Of a stretch of DNA of 64,000 nucleotides, positions 1 through 10,523 are shown piece by piece. A program made the position numbers and the translations under genes. This DNA comes from Periglandula ipomoeae IasaF13 (lineage: Eukaryota; Ascomycota; Sordariomycetes; Hypocreales; Clavicipitaceae). The notes beneath the pieces were generated by a model that saw only the letters and a program-made list of their open reading frames with translations, did not search any database and was not told where the DNA came from. Every line of letters starts with the position of its first letter. The first letter of the stretch is position 1. The DNA lies in NCBI GenBank assembly GCA_000222875.2, contig AFRD01000034.1, positions 1 to 64,000 on the forward strand, given 5' to 3'.

Positions 1-213
1 CTTTATGCAGTGAATGGGAACATTTTTTGGGGTGGATTCTCTCACGTGTGGCTTAAACTGTACTTCAACACTGACGCTTGACTGTCGTTGCTCCACAACT
101 GATTGAGTACTGAAAACTCGGCTTCATGAAACAGCCTTATGATGCATACTATGCGTTATGACTTTGAAATGAAAGCTACATTGGTTTTAAAAAGGCTGAA
201 CCACCCTCCGAGA

Positions 214-1803
214 TTACCTTTTTGGCTTTCTTGCCTGTCGCCCTCCTTGCTTGGCCTTGCGTACAACTTCCTCCGCGTCCATTCTGCGTGACTTGAGGCG
301 CTCCTTTTCCGCTATTCTCACACTACGCCGGACAGCTCTCTTCTGCGAAATAGGCTGGGTGCTGCTGGTAAGCTTCTTTGCCTTAGATGTTACTTCTTCC
401 GCGACATCCCTGCCTTTTCTCTTGGCAGGGGGCCTCTTCGCTTGGCTTTTCATGAGTCTGGGCTGTTTTTGTCTAGCTGTTTCATTCCTCCGAGTTTCGT
501 GGAGCTCAGTCGGGCGCTGACCCCGACTCAATTTCCGCTTCTTTGGCGGGGGAGCGAGTGAGGCATTGTGTTCTATAGAATCATGGCCGCGAATACGCTT
601 GTTGTTGTTGTTGTTGTTGGAAGAAGGAGGATTGTGATTGCCACGTTTCCGAGTCGCTTCTGTGACTCTAGCTGACCGCCGCAGTACGCGAGGCGACTGT
701 TCGGCGGCCTGGCCTACGTCTGTTCCGTCTAGGTGTTCATTGTTGCGCGGCACCGTTGGTGTCCTTTCATTTTTCCTACTGACCCCGTCTTCATCACTCG
801 GCTTGGTAGCAGCGAGGACACTTCCTGAGCTTGATACTGCAGGTCCCGTTGGCCTGTTCGACGGAGATCCAAACCAAAAGCGAGGTCCGGATCTAATCGG
901 TGATTGCTGGTTATGGATGTCTGCAGCAGCTTCATCCGAGACTGTCGTATTTGGCTCATCGCTCTCCTCCTGGGTCTCGTGATGCCACGACCGACCGGGT
1001 ATCTCATCCCAGTCTGCATTCCAGATACCATCCTCTTTCGAGGCTTTTCGGACGCTCTCAAAGGCGAGAGTATCGAGATCAACGACCCTGCCTGGCGTCG
1101 CATAATTGATTTCATCCCGAATCCACTCCTTCTCTCTCTCCACTTGGTACAAGAATTGGGGGTACGGGCGAGAGGCTTCCTTGTTAGCAACTGTAGGGTT
1201 CTTGATAGCGTTGCTGAAATATGAGCCTAACGGCGGGGTTTCTCTATTATCCCGCTGATTTGGCATCCTCTCATGACCCCAGCGATCCCCGATAGCATAC
1301 TTCGATTTCGTGGGGCAGTATTTGCCTGCAAACGGCCCATCCACTGGAGCCCTAAATGTCATGCCTGCCTGACTGTTTTTCGGCCATGCGGGACCCCATT
1401 CATCGCCCCAAATCCCTTGATCTACCCAGCGCTTGCGTACATTGTTATCGCAATTGGCCTGAATGTCCAAAGAATTGTCCCAGGGCAGAGTTTGAACGCG
1501 GCCCCGTTTGCCAATCTGGTATAGCAGTCGACTGCGCTCCCGGTTGACCTGGCTCTCGAATTGTGGCAGCGGTGTTGCTTTAAAGAACGCAATGTTTCTT
1601 TTTACGTTCTCGTAGTACTCGTCAACAATAGGCTCTGCTGAGGCTATGGAGTTTGTCGTCTCGCCAGTTTCTGAATATGGCGGCGGGGGTTTGTCATATC
1701 GCTGCCATCTTTCTCGAGCGAGTCTTTCCTCATCGTCGTGTAGCTGCTGCAGGGCTTCAATGACTCGAGGCAAAACACCATGCTGGGGTGATAAGGTCGA
1801 CAT
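214..1803 (-). CDS. Basic, probably nuclear protein with internal duplication; function unknown
   Basis: A single open frame of 529 residues. The open frame extends 16 codons upstream only through a non-ATG codon, so the ATG at 1803 is taken as the start. I recognise no named domain. Residues about 80-139 and 215-274 are two diverged copies of one unit: each opens with PQF..QV.RE and ends in a GIW..DW/EW block. The C-terminal 150 residues are strongly basic, with a PPPKKRKLS nuclear-localisation-like motif near 419, an Asn run encoded by a GTT/AAC microsatellite at about 600-620, and two RRS(A/V)R-type motifs near 375 and 492. A nuclear or nucleic-acid-binding role is inference from composition only. 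The N-terminal PPPPYSE motif resembles a short proline-rich ligand. The upstream region to 2560 holds no recognisable gene. The ORF is clean, without frameshift or internal stop. Confidence 0.75.
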   Translation of the reverse strand: MSTLSPQHGVLPRVIEALQQLHDDEERLARERWQRYDKPPPPYSETGETTNSIASAEPIVDEYYENVKRNIAFFKATPLPQFESQVNRERSRLLYQIGKRGRVQTLPWDNSLDIQANCDNNVRKRWVDQGIWGDEWGPAWPKNSQAGMTFRAPVDGPFAGKYCPTKSKYAIGDRWGHERMPNQRDNRETPPLGSYFSNAIKNPTVANKEASRPYPQFLYQVEREKEWIRDEINYATPGRVVDLDTLAFESVRKASKEDGIWNADWDEIPGRSWHHETQEESDEPNTTVSDEAAADIHNQQSPIRSGPRFWFGSPSNRPTGPAVSSSGSVLAATKPSDEDGVSRKNERTPTVPRNNEHLDGTDVGQAAEQSPRVLRRSARVTEATRKRGNHNPPSSNNNNNNKRIRGHDSIEHNASLAPPPKKRKLSRGQRPTELHETRRNETARQKQPRLMKSQAKRPPAKRKGRDVAEEVTSKAKKLTSSTQPISQKRAVRRSVRIAEKERLKSRRMDAEEVVRKAKQGGRQARKPKR

Positions 1804-1851
1804 TTCCAAAAGATTGAATGGCAGTGTCGTAGTCGCGTAGTGAGCACACAA

Positions 1852-2560
1852 GAGAGAGTTGGGAGTTTCGGATGCTCTTTTGTTTATTGCGTCGTGTCAG
1901 GTTGGGATGGCAGGGACCCACCTTGCCCAGCAACAATAGTGCCAGGCTCCATAGATCCAGAAAAGGGCTGGGATGGTCACACGGCCCGTGCCTAGCTGAG
2001 TGGCTGCTCCACGCGCACTAAATCGTCAACTGGTCTAACAAGACTACCAGACTACACAGGGGTCGCAAATATTGACTGCCTAAGTTGTATTGGCATATTC
2101 AATGCAGCTATGCTACACATCCAAGGACGTTAACGAGCAGCGCATGGCGAGCATTCAAGTCCACGAAATGCTCAGAGGCCGTGTTTGTCAGTCAGCATTT
2201 TATGACAAGTCAAATATGCCTTATGCCGTATGAGAAACACGTCTCCACATTTTTTCAATAATTTAGTGCAAATGAGAATCATTGGCTCTTCAAGGCGGCT
2301 AGGGAACCTGCGGATTGACGCCAGTGTAACACGAGTTACAGCATAAAGCTAGCGTTGTCCAGTTATGTGCTTGGACAAATTACAGCTGCGCGCAGATAAG
2401 CCCATCTCACAGCCTTTCTTGATGCAAGATGGGGCAGTGCACGGTACTGTGACTGACCCTTGTGAGCACTCAAAAGCCGGTGAGTCCAGCGAACGAAAGA
2501 AAAAGTAAACGCCGTATTCTTCAAGACTGAGGGCATACTTCTGAAGTAAACAACGCACCA
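1852..2560. other. Intergenic region between divergent genes
   Basis: This interval separates the divergently transcribed basic-protein gene and the FHA-kinase gene. I see no convincing coding frame. It should contain both promoters, but no clear TATA box could be assigned. Confidence 0.5.
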
Positions 2561-4138
2561 ATGCCTCGAGATGAACCTCACCCACATGCCATATTCTCTC
2601 TCATTCCTTTGACAAAAGCGACCAAAGAAGCAGCTCAAGGCAGCCGCAATGCACACATAGTCTCAGTAGTCCGCGACCAAAAGAAACTGGGGAGCTCCGG
2701 CGCCCATTACGGTTTCGACGTAGGTCCTCAGTTTAGTAACTCATCCCGTCTGACACTAATCACAATGGGGCGCCACGGGACCATAAAACTGGGAGGCGAT
2801 CGGGCTTCACGTATCCACTGCTCTTTCGAAATAAACGAGGAGATGTCCGAAGTCATGCTACAGGATTGGTCCTCGTTCCAGTCAACTCAGGTTCTGGGAG
2901 AGACAGCAACGCCTTTCAGAACGAACAACATACCTCGACGAGTTATTGTGGATAGAAAAATCAATCGCGAATTTGGCTTCGGCGGCATTGACGGCAGCTT
3001 GTTCAGGTTCCACATCTTCTGGCACAATGTCTACACAGAACAGATCCAAGCACTGATCTGGTACCGAGTAGACAACCCAGAGGACTCTCGAACAGATATA
3101 GGACAGAGCGAGCCGCCGACAGAACCACATTCTAGCCTCGTATCGAAGTCACACACGCCCGCCAACAATAGTATGGCAAAGATCATATTCGTGAAGAGGG
3201 CGATGGTAGGCTGTGGGGCATTCGGCGAGGTTTTTAAAGTCGTCGACATCGATACTGGGAAGTCTTTGGCAGTGAAAGAACTCCGATGTCCTGCTATAGG
3301 TAGTCGAGAGCACCTTCTTCTACAACGGGAAATAAAGACATTATCTACCATCTCTCACGTAAGTAGCCCTGCTATACTATTAGTTTCAATGCTTATATAT
3401 TAAGCAAGGCCGCAGAGAAACATCGTGGAGTATCTTGAAACACAATGGAACGATGAATTTGTTTATATTATTATGAAACTCAAAGTCTGCAATGTGAGGA
3501 ACTTGGTGGATCAAGACTTCTTTATACAATATCCCCATCAACTATCCCACCTTTTGCAGCAGATGCTGGAGGCCCTCGATTATTTGGAGAGCAAAAGTAT
3601 TATTCATCGAGATGTGAAACCCGAGAACATACTGTATACTCCTTCACCGGACAAAGAAGTCGGTGCTCTGTATCAACTGACAGATTTCGGACTCGCCAAC
3701 GTTTTTGCACAGTCCCGAACAATCTGTGGCACGACCGCATACATGGCCCCCGAGCTGGACCCCGAATCTCCCGGGCAGCAAACTTCAAAAATGGATGTTT
3801 GGTCTCTCTTCGTGACCATAGCCTTCGTCTCGAATGTTGGTGGCTTTCGAGCCAAGTCATTGCAGACTTCCAAACTGAGAATCAGCGCAGTCGAAGAAGC
3901 GGCCCGTACGGAGGACTTGAAACTCCTCGCACCCATGACAGCCGTTGACCCAAAGCAAAGGGCTTCTGCGGGCGACATGCTAGACAAGATGTACAGGGGG
4001 GAGGGCAGAACTACCTCAAGAGATGACAATGTGCCTGATTCAAAACGCAGCCCTCGCCGAGCGAGGAGAGAGGAAGAAATGCTCGGCCCAGTTCTTTCTG
4101 AGCGCACAAGACGAGGTAATAGGCGGCGGAGAACGTGA
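2561..4138 (+). CDS. FHA-domain serine/threonine protein kinase
   Basis: Two exons, 2561-3358 and 3416-4138, with a 57-nt GTAAGT...CAG intron in phase 0, give 506 residues. An N-terminal FHA-like domain (about residues 50-155) carries the GR (70-71) and S-R-I-H (83-86) core that binds phosphothreonine in FHA proteins. A kinase domain follows: glycine loop GCGAFGEV (217-224), VAIK-type lysine 239, HRDVKPEN with HRD at 330-332, DFG at 356-358 and APE at 377-379. All catalytic residues are present, so an active kinase is expected. The C-terminal lobe is short and ends in a tail rich in Arg/Lys. FHA plus kinase is the arrangement of Rad53/Chk2/Mek1 checkpoint kinases, but this is a short, diverged fungal version and the pathway is not assignable. 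It is a paralogue of the gene at 21075-22629, sharing intron position and domain order. Confidence 0.88.
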
Positions 4139-4787
4139 AAACGCATTAATCAATTTGAGACGTTTTTGGTCTTCTCTATCTTCTGTGTCATTCCTTCCTT
4201 CCTTTTTCCTTCCTTTTTTTAGCTTTTTTAGCTTTTTTTCCCTTAGAGCAGTGACTTAATGTGAAACTTTTTGGGTAACAAACTTTGTTATTGGCATGCC
4301 TTGGTCAGCTAGGCGAGTGATGCTCTCAAATGACACGGGAGGAAGACCATGCATTACTTGCGACACCAAGCTTCCTTTACCTCGCCATTGTCGACACAAG
4401 CCGCTGTGAATTTCACTACTCATCAAAAGACGCCAAGGACCCAAAAAATCGCTGATGCATTTGTCTTGTGCCAACCTGCTTTGAGTTGGCCATCTGTCCT
4501 AGCAAGGCCTCCGCACGCTTTCCTAAAGCTGCAGCTGCCTGATTCACCTCTGATTCACCACTGATTCACCATCGCCCAGGCACAGACCTCACTTGGGGCC
4601 ACCGTGCAAGCTCAAGCACTTTAGCCACTGACTTGTTCACGATCATGGTTGACGCCAGAGCGAACACGAATACCCATGATCAATCAGCCGAAATAAATGC
4701 AACCGTACCCATTTCTTTCATCTTCATCATCGATATTGTCAAGAATAGCCGCCACAAGATCAACTAGCATATTCTTGCTTACGCACA
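4139..4787. other. Intergenic region, pyrimidine-rich start
   Basis: A T/C-rich tract at about 4190-4245 follows the kinase stop and could serve 3' end formation. No gene is recognised in the remainder. Confidence 0.4.
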
Positions 4788-5995
4788 ATGGGGACTCGGG
4801 GCCTCATCATGGTTCGCTTTAACAGGCGGTACTATGTCAAGTACAATCAGTACGACAGCTATCTCGAGGGATTGGGCTCCATCATTGTCGGACAGATCCC
4901 AACCGACCCGGAAGAGTATCACGGTACGTGAAAGACGGTGGACTATCGAGACTCTGAATTTGTAACTGACTGACAAGTCATACAGCATGGCTCGAGCGCA
5001 CTCGCGCATTCTATGCGAAGCTTGAAAACGATCTCGAAAACGAAGTCTATGAGCTACGAGACGACGTCGATTCTATTCCTGGTGGTTATCATGGCTTCCG
5101 CGATTTTATTGAGTTTCCTTCCGAGCTTCCCTCGCTACCTGACGTTGGCGCTGGGTACACATACCTAACAAACCTGGATCAAGAAATTCTTACCATTAAT
5201 GGGAGTGTTCACTGGAAGTTGAGCAACATCCCGCGCCAGGATAATCTATGGATCAAAGCCATTCAAGAAAGCATCTACAGGGGCGAACTAACGGTGTCCT
5301 TGGACACGTGCACAGAAGAGCACATCAAATCGCCGGCCTTGCCACCTCCTACTTTGGACAACGAAATCGCGTACAACTATCGCGTTGTAGTCCCGGTGAG
5401 AAACATTGACGGGGCTCGAAAGATGTTTCTCACGTACCTTTTAGCTCAGGTATTCAAGGCCTATGACTCGCAAATAGCTCAATTTGCTTTGGAGTGGAAC
5501 CCAGACTCGTTCCCTTTTCGCGAGCTTGCATTTGCGCTCGTCTCTATTGCTGCTGGAAAGGCCAGACTCCACCCCTACGTCTCGAAAAACATCCAGCTGG
5601 ATATATGTATTGATCGAGAGTGGGCTCAAACGGCGAATGAAGAGCCGCCTATTCCATTTGGAGCCATGTTCCATCGGCCCGGAGAACCTCCTGGCGTGTC
5701 ACCTGTTGAAACCACCTATTGGCTTGACAACGTGCTCATCAGCCTTACAAGAGTGCCGGACGGCAAAGCTATTACCAAAGCCGTTAATTATGGTGTTAGC
5801 CAGGGGCGAAATCACTTTCAGATTGTCATCTTATCCCTATTCGAAGTAGTTTTGACAGAGGTGGCGTTAGGGGACGATAATAAGCCATTCGTGAAATCGA
5901 GCAACCGTATCGACCTTTCACCTCTTCAAATGAGTCATTGCACCAGCTCCCATCCGCGAGAGCACCCAGAAGCGAAGCCAGGGATGGAATGGTAG
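4788..5995 (+). CDS. MGTRG-family conserved fungal protein (N-terminal part of a larger unit?)
   Basis: Exons 4788-4923 and 4986-5995 (62-nt intron, GTACGT...CAG) encode 381 residues. The start MGTRGLIMVRFNRRYYV, followed by a Tyr/Asp-rich stretch, EGLG and P-T-D-P-E, is characteristic of a large family in filamentous ascomycetes whose biochemical role is unknown. No catalytic motif, signal peptide or membrane segment is visible. The stop is a TAG at 5993. The frame continues beyond it, through an F-box segment, to 6490 without another stop. I recall family members that carry an F-box-like region in the C-terminal half, so the TAG may be a nonsense mutation splitting one gene. I tested one candidate intron (5992-6119) and it does not preserve the frame. 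The N-terminal part is certain to be coding; the true C-terminus is uncertain. Confidence 0.75.
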
Positions 5996-6016
5996 TATCG
6001 GAGAGGAGAGGCAATC

Positions 6017-6490
6017 ATGGCGGTGCCACGCATGTGGACCATGGTAACCCTGCGTGAGGAGTTCATGGGTTGTGCTGCGCTTGTCAACTTTTTCGAGGTC
6101 GCTGGGAATCACCGAACAGCAACCACGTGCCCGGGAAGGCTTCCTCCGGAACTGTACGACCAAATTATTGATTTTGTAGATTACAAGACATGGATCAACT
6201 GCCTTGCTGTGTCGCGACAACTTCGTCATAGTTGTCTGCGTAGATTCAGACTCGATAATCAGATGAGAATCGCGCCTCAGGAATCTCAGCCGCCTCGAAA
6301 TATGCATCAAGAACGCTCGATATCGTTCGATGTCGAAAATCTCAGATCCAATGAGATCTTCCGAATCAAGGCCAGCCCAGCAGTGTTTGGGGGGAGTTAC
6401 GATAACACGTATAACTGGGTGCCAGTTGTAGGCACCGACCTCAATATGACTATGAGGGCTGTATTCGTTCAATTCGGGCTCGAGCAGTGA
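6017..6490 (+). pseudogene. F-box-like ORF, likely continuation of the MGTRG-family gene
   Basis: This open frame lies in the same reading frame as the preceding exon, separated only by the TAG at 5993 and seven codons. It contains LPPELYDQIIDFVDYKTW followed by CLAVSRQLRHSC, a typical F-box helix pattern (substrate adaptor of SCF ubiquitin ligases, binding Skp1), starting near residue 42 of the ORF. It ends at a TGA. There is an ATG at 6017, so it could be translated independently, but the region upstream of the F-box (containing LVNFFEVAG) looks like conserved linker rather than a natural N-terminus. It could be the 3' half of a disrupted gene or a short F-box gene; I favour the first. Confidence 0.6.
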
Positions 6491-6562
6491 AGCCAAAAAT
6501 TGCAGCTGTTTGACAGCACACAAGTCCACAGAATGAATAGAGAATACAGGATGTATAGATTA

Positions 6563-6602
6563 TATGTCAATATGTCAATATGTCAATATGTCAATATGTC
6601 AA
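6563..6602. repeat. Tandem repeat, 5 copies of an 8-bp unit
   Basis: Five perfect copies of TATGTCAA, followed by a T-rich tract (6603-6640). It lies in the 3' region of the F-box ORF. Confidence 0.9.
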
Positions 6603-6823
6603 TGTTTTTTTGGTTTTTCTTTTTCTTTTTTTTTTTGCGTTTTCGTCTCTACCCACATGATACTGGGATTTCTATGAATTGACTGTTTTGCCGGCGGCCC
6701 TTCCGGCTGACTATGAAAAATCGTGAAGAAAAACCTTAGCATGCATTATGATGCGTGTTATCAATTAAAGCCTAGAATATACAGAATATATAGAATATAT
6801 TATATATAAGACCAGCTGATGAT

Positions 6824-9642
6824 TCAAGCAATCGCCCAACAGCCTTCAGCCACTGCAGTAGCAGATGGAATCTCAGCATTCCGCTCCACATCTACTGGGT
6901 TTTGTGCGCAATAAAAATCACCCGGGCCTAACAACCTGCCGTCATTACCTAGATCGAGAAGAGTAGTTCTTTCGTGACAGCTCTCGTCATCACGAAGTGG
7001 CTGATCTCGATAGAAAGTTTCCTTGTACCTGTCCGCGATGGATTGAAGAGCCAAAGAAAGTGTTGGTATTAGAGCCCGCCTGCTCTCGGCGGCAGTCGAG
7101 CGATGGAACAATGTGTCAAACCATCTGTGGTCCTTTTGAACCCTGAGCACACCTCGAACAACGAAAATGTACGGGAAATCTAAGTTCGACCATGAGTAAA
7201 GAAGATGAAGTTCTAGGCAGCATAGTGATGACTTACCAGACAACTCAATTCGCTGTCCAGGTTTTAGTCGGTGTACACGAATGGTTCTATCTGAGAAGAC
7301 GTCGAGCATCGCGCATCCTGTAAGTGAATATCCTAGCAACTGATGCGCTTCCTGAAGTAGTTCTTCGTCCGAAATGTCATCCGGTGAACGAAGTTGTTCG
7401 CCGGCCGAAATGCATACAGCATGATCCAACTTGCGGTAACAGGATATCTCGTCGTCGGCCCTTTCCGACGAGGAAAGTTGCGGCCAAAAGCACTTGACCC
7501 CCGCTCGTAGTAAATCACGAACTACTCTGCTGTCGGGACTCACGTTCGCTATCACGAACGGCTCTACCCCTGTAGATGAAGAGTATTGTCGAAATTTTCT
7601 GTTGATGAGCTGTCCAACGCTAGTCTCGCAGCGACTTACATTGCCGAGATCCAGGATTACTCGCTTCGTGGCTCCATTCAAAGCATCATCTAGTTGTCGT
7701 TCTAGAAAAGGCAACGTCGCAAAGACTGCATGATCCTGAGTTAGGACCTATGGTTTGACTTTTGGCTAGAGAGGAGCGGACATACATAGGTTTCCGGGTA
7801 CACGTACAACAGTACTTGCAGTTCTGTCGGTTCGGAAATCCTGCTGCTGCGACGAGGTCGAGGTACAGGTAAACGTATTGTAACTCCCTGGAAGTGCGAC
7901 ACAAGCTCCGTTGGTAGTGGGCGGAGGGTCCTGCTTTTGGCTTCTCGTGGTGGCACCGGCGGGTTGCTGAATCGTGACTGTCGATGGTCTCTATTGGAAA
8001 CGTCATTAGTCATAGTCTACATAGTCTATGTCTTATCCGTGGCTTACAGAGTGATAAACGTCGCACGTGAAGTGTTGTAAGATCGCCAGGCCAAGGCCGA
8101 CAAGGAAGCCTGGTAGGAAGTCGATGAACCTGCAGGCAAGAACTGTTCCGAGCACAACCATCCACTCTGACCAAAGTAGCTCTGAGGCCGTAGTCCACAA
8201 AGCTTCAATCACAAGGTCCAATCCCAGAAACAGCACCAATATGGAAGCGACTATGGTCGGAACGTATGACAGGAATTCTGCTGAGAAAAAGAAAAGTAGA
8301 AAGGTTAATCCAGTGGCTGTCAGTGCTTCGAATCGACCTCCACCGGCAAAAGTAAAAAGTCGCGAATTTGCCAACACGACTAGGTTAGGGAGCGATCCAA
8401 CAGCGCCCGCCAGAAGATTAGATATACCATGCCCGATCAGCTCCCAATCCATGTTGTATTGAGGTTCGTTGAGCATGACAGCCATGGCAGGGATGAAGAT
8501 CGGAAGATTGAGGATCCCGATTATTAGCAGTAATGTGATGTTTTGAGTCGCGGCACCAATTGCGCGTCATTCAATCATGCCAACATTGAACAACTTCCAA
8601 TAGTTCCACGGTGCATTCGAGAGATCGGAACCTCCCGTCGATTGTTCAACGACGAAAAGCCACCCGTCCGCCGCTAGCATATCCATACCTGAATCATTTG
8701 CAAAGCCTTTGGCAATTACGATGACCCAGAACAGCGTAGTGATAAAGATCACGTATGAAGGAACATACATGGCATGCTTTGTAAACCCGCCAGTCCATCT
8801 GCTGAACACTTCCGAGCGCATCGAAATACAAAGCATGACTGTAGGAATCACCGAGAGAACCAATAAAGGTGCGTGTTGGACTGTAAAGAGGTCATGCTTT
8901 GTTACGGAAAGAGTAGTCTCGGGTAGAGCCGGAGGCATTGTTAGCTCGAGACCCAATCCAAGGAGCGAAAACCCAATCGCACCTGATCGCACAATAAGTG
9001 CAGATGTTAGTTAGATGCCTAATCTCGCGCGAGACGATTCGTACATGGTTCTCACCAATTGTGCCACTCAATACGATGCTCGGGATGTACTCAACCTGCG
9101 CGAACGTCAGAAAGTTTGCGGTACATCTTTCTCGCATTATACGCACCATCCATCCGAGCCGGAACAAGCCCAGAGCCAGGAAGCAGATTCCAATAAGAAT
9201 ACTAGTCATCGTGTACGCTGCCATAACAGTCGGCAGGAGCTTTGGGTTGTCTGCACCCAGCTTGTTTTGGATGTCAGTGGCTATCCCCCGCACAAAGGGC
9301 AGGACCTCAATCAGCATGCTCCCTAATGCGCCTGGAAATAGAGAGCCACCTAGTGTCATGGCTAGCTGCGACGTAATGGTACTCATTATGTAGATGGACA
9401 TGGCCTCGACCTGGAGACTGGCAAATTGCGGGCCGGACTGAGATGACGGAAACACCAGTAGCCCCGTGGAGGCGGCATCAAGCGCGTTCAGAAGTACAGC
9501 TAAAATGACGGAGGGAAATGAGCGGGAGAGCTTTGATACCACATTTTTGAAATCATGCGATCGCCTGTAGCTTCTAACTCTTGGCAAATCGATGCTCCTG
9601 ATTTGAGAATGCCTCCATCTCGGTGTCGTTGTAGTCGGAAAA
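6824..9642 (-). pseudogene. SulP-family transporter with STAS and cyclic-nucleotide-like domains (Vsb1-like), interrupted by TGA
   Basis: Reconstructed on the minus strand from 9642 to 6824 with introns 8983-9055, 7978-8047, 7736-7785 and 7180-7236. The N-terminal half has a series of hydrophobic segments starting with ALDAASTGLLVFP, and the middle carries ELIGHGISNLLAGAVGSLPN and GLDLVIEALW. These match the SulP family branch of the yeast vacuolar protein Vsb1 (YGR125W). A STAS domain follows (LPFLERQLDD...VILDLGNV), then a beta-rich cNMP-binding-like region (LKPGQRIELS) ending abruptly at GCWAIA. An in-frame TGA at 8567-8569 sits where Vsb1 has Trp, splitting the transporter core. The 5' exon is unresolved: the frame is open to an acceptor at 9643 (pyrimidine tract plus CTAG) but lacks an ATG. 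The expected location is the vacuole or another membrane. As read, it cannot give a full-length product. Confidence 0.8.
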
Positions 9643-9734
9643 CTAGGAAAGAGGACAAGAAAAGAATACTAGACAGACGAAGGAAATTCTGATGAAGAGA
9701 ATCAACTGGAGCGCCAATAGATGTAGGCCCGACC

Positions 9735-10359
9735 TTTATCAGACCAATTTTGAGCTTCTTCCACGTACTTTTTTTGCTTTTTTCTCAATCTCTCTCAGAA
9801 TCGCTGTAAGGGGTGTCTTCGAATTCTGCCATCTGAAATACTGTGCCAGTGGCCGGAATAAGTGACGGTCGATTTCCGGGCGGGGCTATTGACAGATGTA
9901 TGCGGCTAACGTCAAGTACATCAATCCGACTGGCCAGTTCCACGAGTATGCATAAGCCTCTGCTGCATATGAGACGCCTGCGCCGTGATGTCTCTGAAGC
10001 TGATGATGATCCTAGTCGACAGCGCTTCCCATGGCACCTAAGCAGCCACGCCTTGGCGCAGGAAAAAGAAAATCGCAAAAGTTCAATTGCAACAGCAGGA
10101 ACCAAGAAACCAATCGAGTGGATAGGCTAAAGCATGCCCCGCCACGGGGCGGAAAGGAAGACGTGTGTCTCAGTTCATCTGTCGTATCCCGTCCCGCTTT
10201 CAGCACGCCAGCCGCTATGCATCCTTTCTCGCGATACTTGAAGTATCGAAACATGATGCGCCGATCGGGATGTAACATACCGGAAATTTCCATGTCCCTG
10301 AAAGCTTCAGCTCGGCAACGTCTGAATAAGACGGAATTGTGTATGTCCACGTAGAGCAA
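9735..10359 (-). other. Unresolved minus-strand coding remnant with a membrane-like segment
   Basis: One minus-strand frame runs through GVSYAAEAYAYSWNWPVGLM and a hydrophobic stretch to a TAG, then continues in frame with a hydrophilic tail ending EIEKKAKK and further residues to a TGA at about 9735. Upstream (10360-10012) another frame begins MLYVDIHNSVLF. The composition suggests a former membrane protein broken by stops, but I cannot name it or join the pieces. It is probably separate from the SulP gene. The short hairpin CCCCG-CCA-CGGGG lies at about 10136-10148. Confidence 0.3.
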
Positions 10360-10423
10360 GCTGCTGAGAGAAGCAGTAGCCCAAATGCAGGAAAATTCTA
10401 CGACGGCAAGTAGTACAAGTGCT

Positions 10424-10430
10424 TATATAA
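10424..10430 (+). promoter_or_regulatory. TATA box of the desaturase gene
   Basis: TATATAA, 94 nt upstream of the ATG at 10524, in the expected orientation. Confidence 0.5.
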
Positions 10431-10523
10431 ACTTTGGGTACTCGCAGGAGATGATTATCGGTTTCTCTAAGCTAGTCTGTTCAATTACTTTGTACAAGAA
10501 TCATAACATCAAAGAAAAAGAAA

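Noticed and set aside
5992..6119. Intron removing the TAG between the MGTRG and F-box ORFs
   Set aside because: The tested GTAGTA...CAG pair changes the reading frame, so it does not join the two ORFs.
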